A DNA stretch of 64,000 bases from Dyella_A sp050749815 (GTDB lineage: Bacteria > Pseudomonadota > Gammaproteobacteria > Xanthomonadales > Rhodanobacteraceae): contig NZ_CP192735.1 in assembly GCF_050749815.1 (NCBI RefSeq), forward strand, positions 3,534,001 to 3,598,000, given 5' to 3'. Of this stretch, positions 1 to 9,595 are shown piece after piece (positions within the stretch are counted from its first letter, which is position 1; each line of letters begins with the position of its first letter). Under the pieces are notes generated by a model that was not told the origin of the DNA, made no database searches, and saw only the letters and a program-made list of their open reading frames with translations. The translations under genes and the position numbers were made by a program.

Positions 1-1
1 T

Positions 2-58
2 GCGTTGACAGTGCGAGAGCCGGTGCACGAGCATCCGCTCTTCAAGCAAGGAGGCTGA
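2..58 (+). CDS. C-terminal end of an upstream gene (partial)
   Basis: The frame beginning at base 2 is open until a TGA at 56-58 and encodes 18 residues ending in HPLFKQGG. The stop lies four bases before the virD4 start, the spacing of co-transcribed genes, and the ribosome binding site of virD4 (AAGGAGG) lies within its last codons. It is probably the tail of another type IV secretion gene, but 18 residues are too few to identify the family. Confidence 0.4.
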   Translation, partial: ALTVREPVHEHPLFKQGG

Positions 59-62
59 AGAC

Positions 63-1850
63 ATGCGCAAGCTTGGCATCGTGCTGGTTCTGCTGGCGCT
101 GGCACTGGGCGGCGGTTGGGTGTTTGCCAACACGCTGATGACGCATCTGCTTGCATTGCCGCCACAGGCTCGAACGTGGAATACCTGGTGGCAGTACCTG
201 CAGGCGGCGCAGCTGCCGCAGTTCGTCTCTTTCGCGGGCAAGATCCGGCTGAGCGTCGGCGTCGGTTTCGGGCTGCCGTTGTTGGCCTGGCTGGGCGCGC
301 TGATACCGTTGATGCGTCGCCCGCGTGAGTCGCTGCATGGTGACGCCCGCTTTGCCACGATGGCGGACCTCAGGAAGGCCGGACTCCTCCGGCAGACTCC
401 GCAGAGCATCCTCATCGGCAGCTACAAGGGGCGTTATCTCTGGCTGGGCGGTGCACAGCACGTCATCACCATCAGTCCCACTCGCTCGGGCAAGACCACC
501 AGCATTGCGATTCCGGTACTGCTCTCCTACCAGCACTCGATGGTCGTGCTTGACCTCAAGGGCGAGCTCTTCAAGGCGACTAGCGGCTGGCGGCAAGCGC
601 AAGGTCACGCCATCCGTGTCTGGGCGCCGTATGACGAATCCGGTATCACGCACCGCTTCAATCCGATGACCCCACTGGCAGGCATGGATGCCGGCAAGCG
701 CATCGGCGAGTTGCAGACCATAGCCGCCATCCTCTATCCCGACGAGGCGGGCAAGGATCCCTTCTGGACCTCGCAAAGTCGTGCCGCGTTCACGGCGTTC
801 GCCTCATTCATGTTCGAGGGGTGGGACCATCTGATGAGCGCGGGCTTTCCGGACATGGACCCGAACACCGACGAGAGCTTTCCAAGCCTTGAGCGCATCC
901 TGCGGCTCTCCAGCGGTACCAGCGAACAGACGACCCAGGAGATGTTGCGCAGCTTTATCTCCGATCCGAGCTACAGCTTCGTCAGCCCGCAGACGCGCAC
1001 CGTGTTCGGCAATCTTGCCGGTTTGGCGGATCAGACCTTCTCTTCCGTCATCGCCACCATGCAGGCACCGCTGCAGCAGTTTCTCAGCCCGATCCTGGCG
1101 GCTGCCACCAATGCCACGGATATCCACGTGGCGGGGCTGCGGACCAAGCCGACCACGCTGTACGTCATCATTCCGACGAACAAGCTGGACGAGAGCAGCA
1201 AGCTGCTGAACATCTTTTTCAGCAGCGTAATCGGCAACAACCTCACCAAGCAGCTCGGCGAGGATCCGGCGCTGAAGTACCAGATGCTGATGTTGATGGA
1301 CGAATTCACCGCTATGGGCCGCGTCGACGTCTGGGCCAAGCGCATCTCCATCTCCGCCAGCTACGGCGTGCGTGATCTATGCATCGTGCAGAGTCGCTCC
1401 CAGCTGAAGTCGGCCTACGGCGAGGACGATGCGCAGAACTTCATCACCAACCACGGCGCGCAGATCGTGTTCGCGCCGCGCGAGCAGAGCGATGCCAACG
1501 AATACAGCGAGATGCTCGGCTACAAGACCATACGCAAGACGCATCGCAGTACCAGTCGTGGCCGTGGCACGAACCAGGTCTCGACCAACGTCACCGAGGA
1601 AAAGCGCGCGCTGTTCCTGCCGCAGGAGATCAAGGAGCTGCCGGCCGACGACGAACTGATCTTCTACGAGGGCTGCAAGCCGATCCGCGCCAAGAAGAAC
1701 TGGTTCTTCAAGGATCGGGAGCTGAAAGCGCGCGCCAGCCTCCCGCCGGTGAAGATCAAGCTCGCGGCACGCCCCACGCAGAGCACGGGTGCTACCAGAG
1801 ATGTCGTGCGAGCGGAGAGCAAGGAGGCCGCGACATGGCTAAGCTCCTGA
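63..1850 (+). CDS. virD4: VirD4/TraG-family type IV secretion coupling ATPase
   Basis: This is a 595-residue inner-membrane coupling protein, which recruits substrates to a type IV secretion channel and powers their transfer. Two N-terminal membrane segments (about 5-27 and 62-84) are followed by a cytoplasmic ATPase domain. Walker A is SPTRSGKTT at 138-146 and Walker B is the hydrophobic run LMLMDEF with D413-E414. The ATG at 63 has a strong AAGGAGG site ahead of it. The next genes are a lipoprotein and a lipase with a candidate XVIPCD tail, the domain that VirD4 recognises in the Xanthomonas antibacterial type IV system, so this protein is probably the receptor of that effector. The relaxase-linked TraG of conjugative plasmids is the alternative; no relaxase gene is visible here. 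Confidence 0.92.
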   Translation: MRKLGIVLVLLALALGGGWVFANTLMTHLLALPPQARTWNTWWQYLQAAQLPQFVSFAGKIRLSVGVGFGLPLLAWLGALIPLMRRPRESLHGDARFATMADLRKAGLLRQTPQSILIGSYKGRYLWLGGAQHVITISPTRSGKTTSIAIPVLLSYQHSMVVLDLKGELFKATSGWRQAQGHAIRVWAPYDESGITHRFNPMTPLAGMDAGKRIGELQTIAAILYPDEAGKDPFWTSQSRAAFTAFASFMFEGWDHLMSAGFPDMDPNTDESFPSLERILRLSSGTSEQTTQEMLRSFISDPSYSFVSPQTRTVFGNLAGLADQTFSSVIATMQAPLQQFLSPILAAATNATDIHVAGLRTKPTTLYVIIPTNKLDESSKLLNIFFSSVIGNNLTKQLGEDPALKYQMLMLMDEFTAMGRVDVWAKRISISASYGVRDLCIVQSRSQLKSAYGEDDAQNFITNHGAQIVFAPREQSDANEYSEMLGYKTIRKTHRSTSRGRGTNQVSTNVTEEKRALFLPQEIKELPADDELIFYEGCKPIRAKKNWFFKDRELKARASLPPVKIKLAARPTQSTGATRDVVRAESKEAATWLSS

Positions 1851-2057
1851 GCCAGAGCTGCGACCTTGGCGCGTGTCCGCCCCAAGAACTGATCGTGCTG
1901 CAACCATGCCGTCATGTTGGGCGGCGCGGCTTCCGCGGCCAAGGTCCGCATAACGTCAAGGCTGCGCGCTTTTTCAAGCGGTGGCGGATGGCTACGTGAG
2001 CTGGAGGTTCTCACCGACTTCCTGCAAGGCGGGACTTTATGACCATAGGCGAGCCAC

Positions 2058-2654
2058 GTGAAAACCCGAATTCATCGTACGACGCTCACTTTTCTACTAG
2101 CCCTGATCACAGGATGTTCCATGTCACACGGCACCTCGTCGAACCCCGCTAAGAATCCGCATCCGGTCAAGCGTTACGAGGTCGTGGCGACTTCGGACGC
2201 ACCAGGGCCTTGGGATTCCATCGAAGGCTATATCGGATATGACATCGTCAACACCGGATGCATACCGCTGGCGCCCTTCCTTGGCGAGCGAAGCCTGACA
2301 AGCATTGGCCTCACCATCAAGATGACCCGCGTGGATGACCACACGTGGAAGGGGCACTTCTATCGCGACGCATTTCAGGACGAGGACTACGCCGGCCACG
2401 GCATGTGCCACTGGGATGCGGACAGTATCGGGGTCTCTGCGACCTTCCAAGGCGTGCGTTTTAATTGGAGCACCTGGCTAGACGCGCTCAAGCACGAGAG
2501 CTTTGGCACCGCATATTTCAGGAAAAGCGTTTACGGTGACCGGTCATTTGCTTCTTCTGGGGCTCCTGCGCTCACCGCAGAAGACCCTGAAGTCCGTGAA
2601 CATTCGGCGGAATATTTCCGGTCGACCGTTGCCGTCAGGGAGGACGCGCCGTGA
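2058..2654 (+). CDS. Lipoprotein, probable immunity protein for the adjacent lipase effector
   Basis: A 198-residue protein with a short basic N-terminus, a hydrophobic stretch and a lipobox LITGC with Cys20, so it should be a lipidated periplasmic protein. It starts with GTG. I do not recognise the mature domain from sequence. Its TGA stop overlaps the GTG start of the downstream lipase (GTGA), which implies translational coupling. In the Xanthomonadales antibacterial type IV systems, effectors are commonly encoded next to a periplasmic lipoprotein that protects the producer, and this gene has the expected position and targeting. The immunity role is inferred from context only. Confidence 0.7.
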   Translation: MKTRIHRTTLTFLLALITGCSMSHGTSSNPAKNPHPVKRYEVVATSDAPGPWDSIEGYIGYDIVNTGCIPLAPFLGERSLTSIGLTIKMTRVDDHTWKGHFYRDAFQDEDYAGHGMCHWDADSIGVSATFQGVRFNWSTWLDALKHESFGTAYFRKSVYGDRSFASSGAPALTAEDPEVREHSAEYFRSTVAVREDAP

Positions 2655-4621
2655 GTCCCGGGGTGCAAGAGCGTGCCGACGCGGCCAATGACGCCTATAA
2701 CAACCGTCCGCACAGCGATGTTGATCTATCAAAGAGGGTGCAACTCAACGGAAATGCGTACCAGGTATTTGGGTACGCGAATGATCCTGTGAGCGGCTTC
2801 CACGCCACGGCTTACAGGGAGATTGCGCCTCCACATAACATCATCATTGCCTATCGTGGCACTGACCCTGGTCTTTTTTCTGGCAAAACCGGCGCCGAAA
2901 AGATTGCTCACGCGCTCACGACTGTGCAAGACATCGCGGTCGACGCCACCATGGTGCGAGACGCCGTCAATCCGCAGCGGTCAGCAGCTGAGGCTTTTAC
3001 CCAAGCCATCATCGACAAGGCCGCCCAACTAGGCGTCTCCAGAAATCACATATTTGTCGCCGGTCATTCGCTCGGCGGCACCCTGGCGGAAATCGAGGCG
3101 GCGAAGTTCGGTTTGGTCGGCTCGACCTACAACGCATACGGCGCGGCAGGCCTGACCGATGGTCCGCCGAAGCCGGGGACGCATCTCACCAACTACCGCA
3201 TGGCCGGTGACGTGGTCAGTGCCGCCAATGCGCACATTGGCGAGGTGGTGTCACTTGCCAGCAAGGAGGATGTGCAAAGCCTGCGCGCTGGCCGCTACCT
3301 GGACCCGCCCGCCGGAGCGCCGCCGCCCAATCCGCTAATCGCGATGCGGCTGGGCGATCATGGCGGACAGCAGCACTTCAGCAGCCAAAGTCCGGACAAC
3401 ATCCTGCAACCCTTCCGCTTCACGGAGGCAGCGCAGCGCTACTCCGACCACAAAGCCGGATTCGACCATTTTGTCGGTGACGTTTCCCGTGAACGTGGCG
3501 AGTTGTCCCAAGCCATGAAGCATTTGCAGGAGCACTATCGCCTGCCGCCAGATATCCAGCGGCAGGTGAACGAATATCTTGTGCTGCACGCTGACCAGCC
3601 GGTGCGCAGCGCTATCGAACACAGTGGCATCGCGGAAGGCGTCGAACACACTCTGCAGCAGGGAGCCGACCTGGCGCGCGGCGCCGGCCACTTCGTGCAG
3701 GCTCAGGACGAACGGGTGGCATCAGCCGCGCGTGAGGCTAGTGCCTACGCCGCGCCCCTGGGGCCTTTTGCACCGCTGGCCGGGTTTGCATTGAGCGAGA
3801 CGGCGCACTTGCACGGGCAGGCCGCCGACGCCGTGGGCCACTTTGTAGGCGACCGATTGCAATCGGCCAGAGGTGACGTCGAGCAGGTCGCACACAACGT
3901 CGCCGGGACCGTCGTGGGGACCATGCACTCGCCCGTAGTGCAAGGGGCTGCAGCGAATCTTGTTAACAACGTGATCGACAGCTATCAAACCGATCGGGCG
4001 ATAGGGCAGGCCGCGGTCAATGCCTACGAGTCCACCAAACACGCCCTCTCGGACGTTGTTGAAAACACTGGGCGGGCGGCTGACCGAACGTACGATGCTG
4101 CCAAGCGGGCGGCATCGCATGGCATCGGGGCGGCCGAGCACGCTGCGAGCGAGGCATATGACACGCTAACCCACCCCGGTCAGTGGTTTGGAGGTGGCGC
4201 AACATCGACGCCAGTGGCTCCGATGAACGCAACGCCTCGCGCTGCTTCGATGCCCGAAGGCGCGAGCCGAAGCGAGGAAGACCCGCGCCACCCGGACAAC
4301 CCGGAGCATCGGCTGTACGACGAACTGCGTCGTCGTATTCCCGATGCATCGGAAGATCGTTTGATGCAGTTCACCGCCGCATGCCATGCCAGCAGGATCA
4401 CGGCCGATAATCTTTCCACGATTCACCTGGATGAGACGCGGATGACGCTGGGCTTTCGTGGATCGAGCGTGATGTCTACGCCGGCCGTGGTCGACCTGAG
4501 CAAGCCCGCGCCCCAGCTGGAGCAGTCGATCCAGCAGATCCAGCAGCACGACCAGCAGCAGATGCAGTTGCCGGGTCAGCTGCAGCAGAACATGCAGATG
4601 AACGCGCATATGCAGCGCTGA
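2651..4621 (+). CDS. Class-3 lipase with C-terminal XVIPCD-like tail: probable type IV secretion effector
   Basis: A 656-residue protein starting with GTG inside the stop of the preceding gene. The N-terminal third is an alpha/beta hydrolase of the lipase class 3 type: the oxyanion-region motif AYRGTD (about 67-72) and the nucleophile elbow GHSLGG with Ser140. No signal peptide is present. The middle (about 330-520) is alanine-rich and helical. The last ~115 residues carry HPDNPEH..LY.EL, then a TAACHAS..IT..NL..IHL segment and a glutamine-rich end (QQIQQHDQQQ). That arrangement matches the XVIPCD tail of Xanthomonadales type IV effectors. The protein is probably a phospholipase toxin delivered through VirD4, with the upstream lipoprotein as its immunity partner. 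The lipase fold is clear; the tail assignment rests on motif memory. Confidence 0.85.
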   Translation: MSPGVQERADAANDAYNNRPHSDVDLSKRVQLNGNAYQVFGYANDPVSGFHATAYREIAPPHNIIIAYRGTDPGLFSGKTGAEKIAHALTTVQDIAVDATMVRDAVNPQRSAAEAFTQAIIDKAAQLGVSRNHIFVAGHSLGGTLAEIEAAKFGLVGSTYNAYGAAGLTDGPPKPGTHLTNYRMAGDVVSAANAHIGEVVSLASKEDVQSLRAGRYLDPPAGAPPPNPLIAMRLGDHGGQQHFSSQSPDNILQPFRFTEAAQRYSDHKAGFDHFVGDVSRERGELSQAMKHLQEHYRLPPDIQRQVNEYLVLHADQPVRSAIEHSGIAEGVEHTLQQGADLARGAGHFVQAQDERVASAAREASAYAAPLGPFAPLAGFALSETAHLHGQAADAVGHFVGDRLQSARGDVEQVAHNVAGTVVGTMHSPVVQGAAANLVNNVIDSYQTDRAIGQAAVNAYESTKHALSDVVENTGRAADRTYDAAKRAASHGIGAAEHAASEAYDTLTHPGQWFGGGATSTPVAPMNATPRAASMPEGASRSEEDPRHPDNPEHRLYDELRRRIPDASEDRLMQFTAACHASRITADNLSTIHLDETRMTLGFRGSSVMSTPAVVDLSKPAPQLEQSIQQIQQHDQQQMQLPGQLQQNMQMNAHMQR

Positions 4622-4831
4622 TCGGAGGCTGACTGCCGTGCTCAGACCGGTAAGTCCGGCGTTGACCAGCTTTGACATCTTCAGAGCCGACCGCGCGGGA
4701 TGGGGTGCGAACTCGATTCGTGGAACACGACGGCGACTAGCTGTCGAATGGGTGCTGCTCGCTTAAGTCCCTTAGCGTTCGGAATACCCGGTCCTTCTGA
4801 AACAGCGCGCGCACACCCGCTTGCTGGCGCT

Positions 4832-5062
4832 TCAACGCACAGCAGCCTCACGTGCCGCCAACTCCCGCACCGCCTCTTTCCCCATGGCGCCCAGCCCTTC
4901 ACCGCCCGCCTCGACGTGGGCGATGATCGCCCGGCGCATGGTGGGGTCCCAGAACTTGCGCAGGTGATCGGCCACGCTGGTCACGCCAACGGCGTGATCG
5001 GGCTCGGCGGCGAAGTAGTTGGCGATGTCGTTGACCATCTGGGAGAGGCGTTCGATGTTCAT
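4832..5062 (-). CDS. fdsD: Formate dehydrogenase delta subunit
   Basis: A 76-residue protein beginning MNIERLSQMV and containing the family pattern IANYFA and HLRKFWDPTMRR. FdsD is a small accessory subunit of soluble NAD-dependent formate dehydrogenases. It is the last gene of the operon, 83 bases after fdsA. The start at 5062 is the internal ATG of a longer open frame that otherwise reads through fdsA antisense to its sense. In the classic order fdsC sits between fdsA and fdsD; here that space is empty. Confidence 0.88.
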   Translation of the reverse strand: MNIERLSQMVNDIANYFAAEPDHAVGVTSVADHLRKFWDPTMRRAIIAHVEAGGEGLGAMGKEAVRELAAREAAVR

Positions 5063-5145
5063 GGCGGGCCGTTTGGTGATGCGGGTTGAGCGGGGCGCGG
5101 ATCGGGACGAACCCCGCGAGCATGCGCCCGCGGGGTCGTCAGCCT

Positions 5146-8031
5146 TCAGCGCGTGACGGGCTCGGCGGCCTTCAGCAGATCCTGCTGCTGCTGATCGAAG
5201 CTCTGGAAGCGCTTCTGCCAGCTGGAGGGCTGGTTCACCTTGAGCACCTGCACCGCGGTCACCTTGTACTCCGGGCAGTTGGTGGCCCAGTCGGAGTTGT
5301 CGGTGGTGATCACGTTGGCGCCCGAACCGGGGAAGTGGAACGTGGTGTAGACCACGCCCGGTTGCATGCGGTCGGCGATCTTGGCGCGCAGTACGGTTTC
5401 GCCGCTGCGGCTGGAGATGCCGACCCAGTCGCCGTCGTTGATGCCGCGCTCCTCCGCGTCGTGCGGGTGGATCTCGAGGCGGTCTTCCTCGTGCCACATC
5501 GAGTTTTCGGTGCGACGGGTCTGCGCGCCCACGTTGTACTGGCTGAGGATGCGCCCCGTGGTGAGGATCAGCGGATGCTCCGCGTTGACCTTCTCGCGAG
5601 TGGGTACGTACTCGGTGAGCATGAAGCGACCCTTGCCACGCACGAACTCGTCCACGTGCATCACCGGCGTGCCTTCCGGCGCCTCGTCGTTGCACGGCCA
5701 CTGGATCGAACCGAGCTGGTCGATCTTGTCGAAGCTGACGCCGTGGAAGGTGGGCGTGAGCGCGGCGATCTCGTCCATGATCTCGGACGGGTGCGCGTAG
5801 TTCATCGGGTAGCCCATCGCCTGCGAGAGCTTCTGCGTGATCTCCCAGTCGGCCAGGCCGGACTGCGGCTTCATCACCCGGCGCACGCGCGAGATGCGGC
5901 GCTCGGCGTTGGTGAAGGTGCCGTCCTTCTCCAGGAACGAGCTGCCCGGCAGGAAAACGTGGGCGTACTTGGCCGTCTCGTTGAGGAACAGGTCCTGTAC
6001 CACCACGCATTCCATTGCGCTGAGCGCGGCGGTGACGTGCTGGGTGTCTGGATCGGACTGGGCGATGTCCTCACCTTCGACGTAAAGACCCAGGAAGGTG
6101 CCGTCCAGCGCGGACTCGAACATGTTCGGAATGCGCAGGCCCGGCTCGTCCAGCAGCGGCACGCCCCAGGCCTGCTCGAACTGGCCGCGCACGGTGGCGT
6201 CGCTCACATGGCGGTAGCCCGGGAACTCGTGCGGGAACGAGCCCATGTCGCACGAGCCCTGTACGTTGTTCTGGCCGCGCAGCGGGTTCACGCCCACGCC
6301 CTCGCGGCCGATGTTGCCGGTGGCCATGGCCAGGTTGGCGATGCCCATCACCGCGGTGGAGCCCTGCGCGTGCTCGGTGACGCCCAGCCCGTAGTAAATG
6401 GCGCCGTTGCCGCCGGTGGCGTACAGGCGTGCGGCGCCGCGCACCAGCTCGGCGGGGACACCGGTGGTGGCTTCCATCGCCTCGGGGCTGTACTTGTCCT
6501 GCGAGACGAAGGTCTTCCAGCGCTCGAACGCCTCCGGCTCGCAGCGCGCGGCGACGAAGTCGTCCTGCACTAGCCCTTCGGTGACGATCACATGGGCCAG
6601 CGTGTTGAGCATGGCCACGTTGGTGCCGGGCTTGAGCTTGAGGTGGTAGTTGGCCTGGATGTGCGGCGAGCGCACCAGGTCGATGCGGCGCGGGTCGATG
6701 ACGATCAACTTCGCGCCCTGGCGCAGGCGCTGTTTCATCTGCGAGCCGAACACCGGGTGCGCGTCGGTGGGGTTGGCGCCGATCACCAGCACCACGTCGG
6801 TCTGTTCGATGGAGTCGAAATCCTGCGTGCCGGCCGATTCGCCCAGCGTGCTCTTCAAGCCGTAGCCGGTGGGCGAGTGGCAGACGCGGGCGCAGGTGTC
6901 CACGTTGTTGTTGCCGAAGCCCGCGCGCACCAGCTTCTGCACCAGATAGGTTTCCTCGTTGGTGCAGCGCGAGGAGGTGATGCCGCCGATGGCGTGCTTG
7001 CCGTGCTCGGCCTGGATGCGCTTGAACTCGCTGGCGGTGTACGCAAACGCCTCCTCCCAGCTCACCACCTGCCACGGATCGGAGATCTTCTTGCGGATCA
7101 TCGGCGTGGTGATGCGGTCCGGATGGGTGGCGTAGCCGATCGCGAAGCGGCCCTTGACGCAGGAGTGGCCGTGGTTCGCCTGGCCCTCCACGTTGGGCAC
7201 CATGCGCACGATCTCCTCGCCCTTCATCTCGGCGCGGAAGCTGCAACCCACGCCGCAGTAGGCGCAGGTGGTGGTGACGCTGTGCTCGGCCTGGCCGCGC
7301 TCGATCAGCGTGGTTTCGCTCAAGGTGGCAGTGGGGCAGGCCTGCACGCAGGCGCCGCAGGAGACGCACTCGGAGCCGAGGAAATCTTCGTTCTGGCTGG
7401 GCGACACCTTGGACTCGAAACCGCGGCCCTGGATCGTCAGCGCGAAGGTGCCCTGCACCTCGTCGCAGGCGCGCACGCAGCGCGAGCAGACGATGCACTT
7501 GGACGGATCGAAGGTGAAATACGGAGTGGACGTGTCTTTCGCCACGAACAGCGGGTTGGCCGAACCGTCGGACTGCTTCGCGTAGACGTGGTTGGCGCCG
7601 TCGTAGCCGTAGCGCACCTCGCGCAGGCCGACCACGCCGGCCATGTCCTGCAGTTCGCAGTGGCCGTTGGCGGGGCAGGTGAGGCAGTCCAACGGGTGGT
7701 CGGAGATGTACAGCTCCATCACGCCGCGGCGGATCTCGGCCAGTTTCGTCGTCTGCGTGGCGACCTTCATGCCGTCGCTCACCGGCGTGGTGCACGAGGC
7801 CGGGTAGCCGCGCCGCCCTTCGATCTCCACCAGGCACAGCCGGCACGAGCCGAACGCGTCGAGCATTTCGGTGGCGCATAGCTTGGGGATGGCGATACCG
7901 GCCAGCGACGCGGCGCGCATCACCGAGGTGCCCTCGGGCACGGCGATGGAGCGGCCGTCGATCTCCAGCGAGACGGTCTTGGTGGACGTGGCGGCCGGGG
8001 TGCCGCGGTCGATTTCGACGATGGAAAGCAT
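5146..8031 (-). CDS. fdsA: NAD-dependent formate dehydrogenase, molybdenum catalytic alpha subunit
   Basis: A 961-residue subunit that oxidises formate to CO2 at a bis-MGD molybdenum centre. The N-terminus is NuoG-like: a [2Fe-2S] site (C52, C63, C66, C80), a His/Cys [4Fe-4S] site (H112, C116, C119, C125), and two ferredoxin-type [4Fe-4S] sites (C179-C189 and C222-C232). The catalytic part has its own cluster motif CAYCGVGC with C291 as fourth ligand. Within ARVCHSP, Cys384 and His385 occupy the Mo-ligand/catalytic positions where some formate dehydrogenases have selenocysteine. No twin-arginine signal is present, so it is cytoplasmic. It lies 25 bases after fdsB. Confidence 0.96.
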   Translation of the reverse strand: MLSIVEIDRGTPAATSTKTVSLEIDGRSIAVPEGTSVMRAASLAGIAIPKLCATEMLDAFGSCRLCLVEIEGRRGYPASCTTPVSDGMKVATQTTKLAEIRRGVMELYISDHPLDCLTCPANGHCELQDMAGVVGLREVRYGYDGANHVYAKQSDGSANPLFVAKDTSTPYFTFDPSKCIVCSRCVRACDEVQGTFALTIQGRGFESKVSPSQNEDFLGSECVSCGACVQACPTATLSETTLIERGQAEHSVTTTCAYCGVGCSFRAEMKGEEIVRMVPNVEGQANHGHSCVKGRFAIGYATHPDRITTPMIRKKISDPWQVVSWEEAFAYTASEFKRIQAEHGKHAIGGITSSRCTNEETYLVQKLVRAGFGNNNVDTCARVCHSPTGYGLKSTLGESAGTQDFDSIEQTDVVLVIGANPTDAHPVFGSQMKQRLRQGAKLIVIDPRRIDLVRSPHIQANYHLKLKPGTNVAMLNTLAHVIVTEGLVQDDFVAARCEPEAFERWKTFVSQDKYSPEAMEATTGVPAELVRGAARLYATGGNGAIYYGLGVTEHAQGSTAVMGIANLAMATGNIGREGVGVNPLRGQNNVQGSCDMGSFPHEFPGYRHVSDATVRGQFEQAWGVPLLDEPGLRIPNMFESALDGTFLGLYVEGEDIAQSDPDTQHVTAALSAMECVVVQDLFLNETAKYAHVFLPGSSFLEKDGTFTNAERRISRVRRVMKPQSGLADWEITQKLSQAMGYPMNYAHPSEIMDEIAALTPTFHGVSFDKIDQLGSIQWPCNDEAPEGTPVMHVDEFVRGKGRFMLTEYVPTREKVNAEHPLILTTGRILSQYNVGAQTRRTENSMWHEEDRLEIHPHDAEERGINDGDWVGISSRSGETVLRAKIADRMQPGVVYTTFHFPGSGANVITTDNSDWATNCPEYKVTAVQVLKVNQPSSWQKRFQSFDQQQQDLLKAAEPVTR

Positions 8032-8056
8032 GGGGGAACCTCCAGCGCGCGGACGC

Positions 8057-9595
8057 TCAGGCGCTGCGCGCGAAATCCTCGGGGTAATGGTCCAGCGCGC
8101 TCAGTACCGGGAACGGCGCCATGCCGCCCAGGGCGCACAGCGAGCCGTGCAGCATGGTCTGGCACAGGTCGCGCAGCAGGACCTCGTTGCGGTCGCGCTC
8201 GACGTTCGCACGCATGCGGTCGATCACTTCCACACCGCGGGTGGAACCGATGCGGCACGGCGTGCATTTGCCGCACGATTCGATGGCGCAGAACTCCATC
8301 GCGTAGCGGGCCTGCGCGGCCATGTCGACGCTGTCGTCGAAGGCCACCAGGCCGCCGTGGCCGATCATGCCGCCGATCGCCGCGAACGCCTCGTAGTCCA
8401 TCGGCGTGTCGTAGCGCGAGGGCGGAATGTAGGCGCCGAGCGGGCCACCCAGCTGCACGGTCTTGACCGGACGACCGGTGGCGCTGCCGCCGCCGAAGTC
8501 TTCCAGCAGCTCCTTGAGGCTCACGCCGAACGCCTTTTCCACCAGCCCGGTGTGCTTGAGGTTGCCGGCCAGCTGGAACGGCAGCGTGCCGCGCGAGCGG
8601 CCCATGCCGAAGTCGCGGTAATGCGCGGCGCCCTGGTCGAGAATGATCGGCACCGAGGCCAGCGTGACCACATTATTGATCACCGTGGGCTTGCCGAACA
8701 GGCCCTCGATGGCCGGCAGCGGCGGCTTGAAGCGCACCTGGCCGCGCTTGCCTTCGAGCGATTCCAGCAGCGAGGTTTCCTCGCCGCAGATGTACGCGCC
8801 GGCGGCCATGCGCACTTCCAGGTGGAAGGCCTTGCCGCTGCCGCGCACGTCGTTGCCGAGATAGCCCTCGGCTTGCGCCGTGGCGATCGCCGCGTTCAAC
8901 GCATCGCGCGCATGCGGATATTCGCAGCGCAGGTAGATGTAGCCCTGCGTGGCGCCCACGGCGAGGCCGGCGATGGTCATGCCTTCGATCAGTACGAACG
9001 GATCGCCTTCCATCACCATGCGGTCGGCGAAGGTGCCCGAGTCGCCTTCGTCGGCGTTGCAGACGATGTACTTCTGCGCGGTCGGCGCGTCGTGGCAGGT
9101 CTTCCACTTGATGCCGGTGGGGAAGGCGGCGCCGCCGCGGCCGCGCAGGCCCGAATCGGTGACGGCGGCGACGATGTCGGCCGGCGCCATCTTCAGGGCG
9201 TTGTCCAGGCCGCGGTAGCCGCCGTGGGCGCGGTAGTCGTCCAGGCTGCGCGGATCGACAATGCCCACGCGGGCAAAGGTCAGGCGCTCCTGTTTGGCCA
9301 GGTATGGAATCTTTTCGGTGAGCCCGTGGCCCAGCGCGTGCTGGGCGCCGTGCAGGAAATCGGCGTCGAACAAGCCGGCGACGTCCTCCGCCTGCACCGG
9401 CCCGTAGGCCACGCGTCCGGCGTCTGTGGCCACCTCGACCATCGGCTCGAGCCAGTACAGGCCGCGCGAGCCGTTGCGCACGACGGTGACATCGAGCCCG
9501 CGGCGCGAGGCTTCGGCGCTGATCGCGGCGGCGGTCGCTTCCGCGCCCAGCGACAGGGCGCCGGCGTCGCGGGGAACGTAGACGGTAAAACTCAT
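8057..9595 (-). CDS. fdsB: NAD-dependent formate dehydrogenase, FMN/NAD-binding beta subunit
   Basis: A 512-residue NuoF-like subunit that passes electrons from the iron-sulfur chain through FMN to NAD+. The N-terminal ~100 residues form an extra domain, followed by the FMN/NADH-binding core with GLRGRGGAAFPTG. The C-terminal [4Fe-4S] site is CGKCTPC (C441, C444, C447) with C487 in GSLCALGG. The start at 9595 is chosen because its ATGA overlaps the stop of fdsG and the protein then begins MSFTVYVPRD; a longer frame upstream only covers fdsG in another frame. Confidence 0.95.
   Translation of the reverse strand: MSFTVYVPRDAGALSLGAEATAAAISAEASRRGLDVTVVRNGSRGLYWLEPMVEVATDAGRVAYGPVQAEDVAGLFDADFLHGAQHALGHGLTEKIPYLAKQERLTFARVGIVDPRSLDDYRAHGGYRGLDNALKMAPADIVAAVTDSGLRGRGGAAFPTGIKWKTCHDAPTAQKYIVCNADEGDSGTFADRMVMEGDPFVLIEGMTIAGLAVGATQGYIYLRCEYPHARDALNAAIATAQAEGYLGNDVRGSGKAFHLEVRMAAGAYICGEETSLLESLEGKRGQVRFKPPLPAIEGLFGKPTVINNVVTLASVPIILDQGAAHYRDFGMGRSRGTLPFQLAGNLKHTGLVEKAFGVSLKELLEDFGGGSATGRPVKTVQLGGPLGAYIPPSRYDTPMDYEAFAAIGGMIGHGGLVAFDDSVDMAAQARYAMEFCAIESCGKCTPCRIGSTRGVEVIDRMRANVERDRNEVLLRDLCQTMLHGSLCALGGMAPFPVLSALDHYPEDFARSA

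Noticed and set aside
4622..4831. A possible small gene or attachment site in the gap between the lipase and fdsD
   Set aside because: No frame with a ribosome site, no tRNA-like sequence and no direct repeat pair was found.
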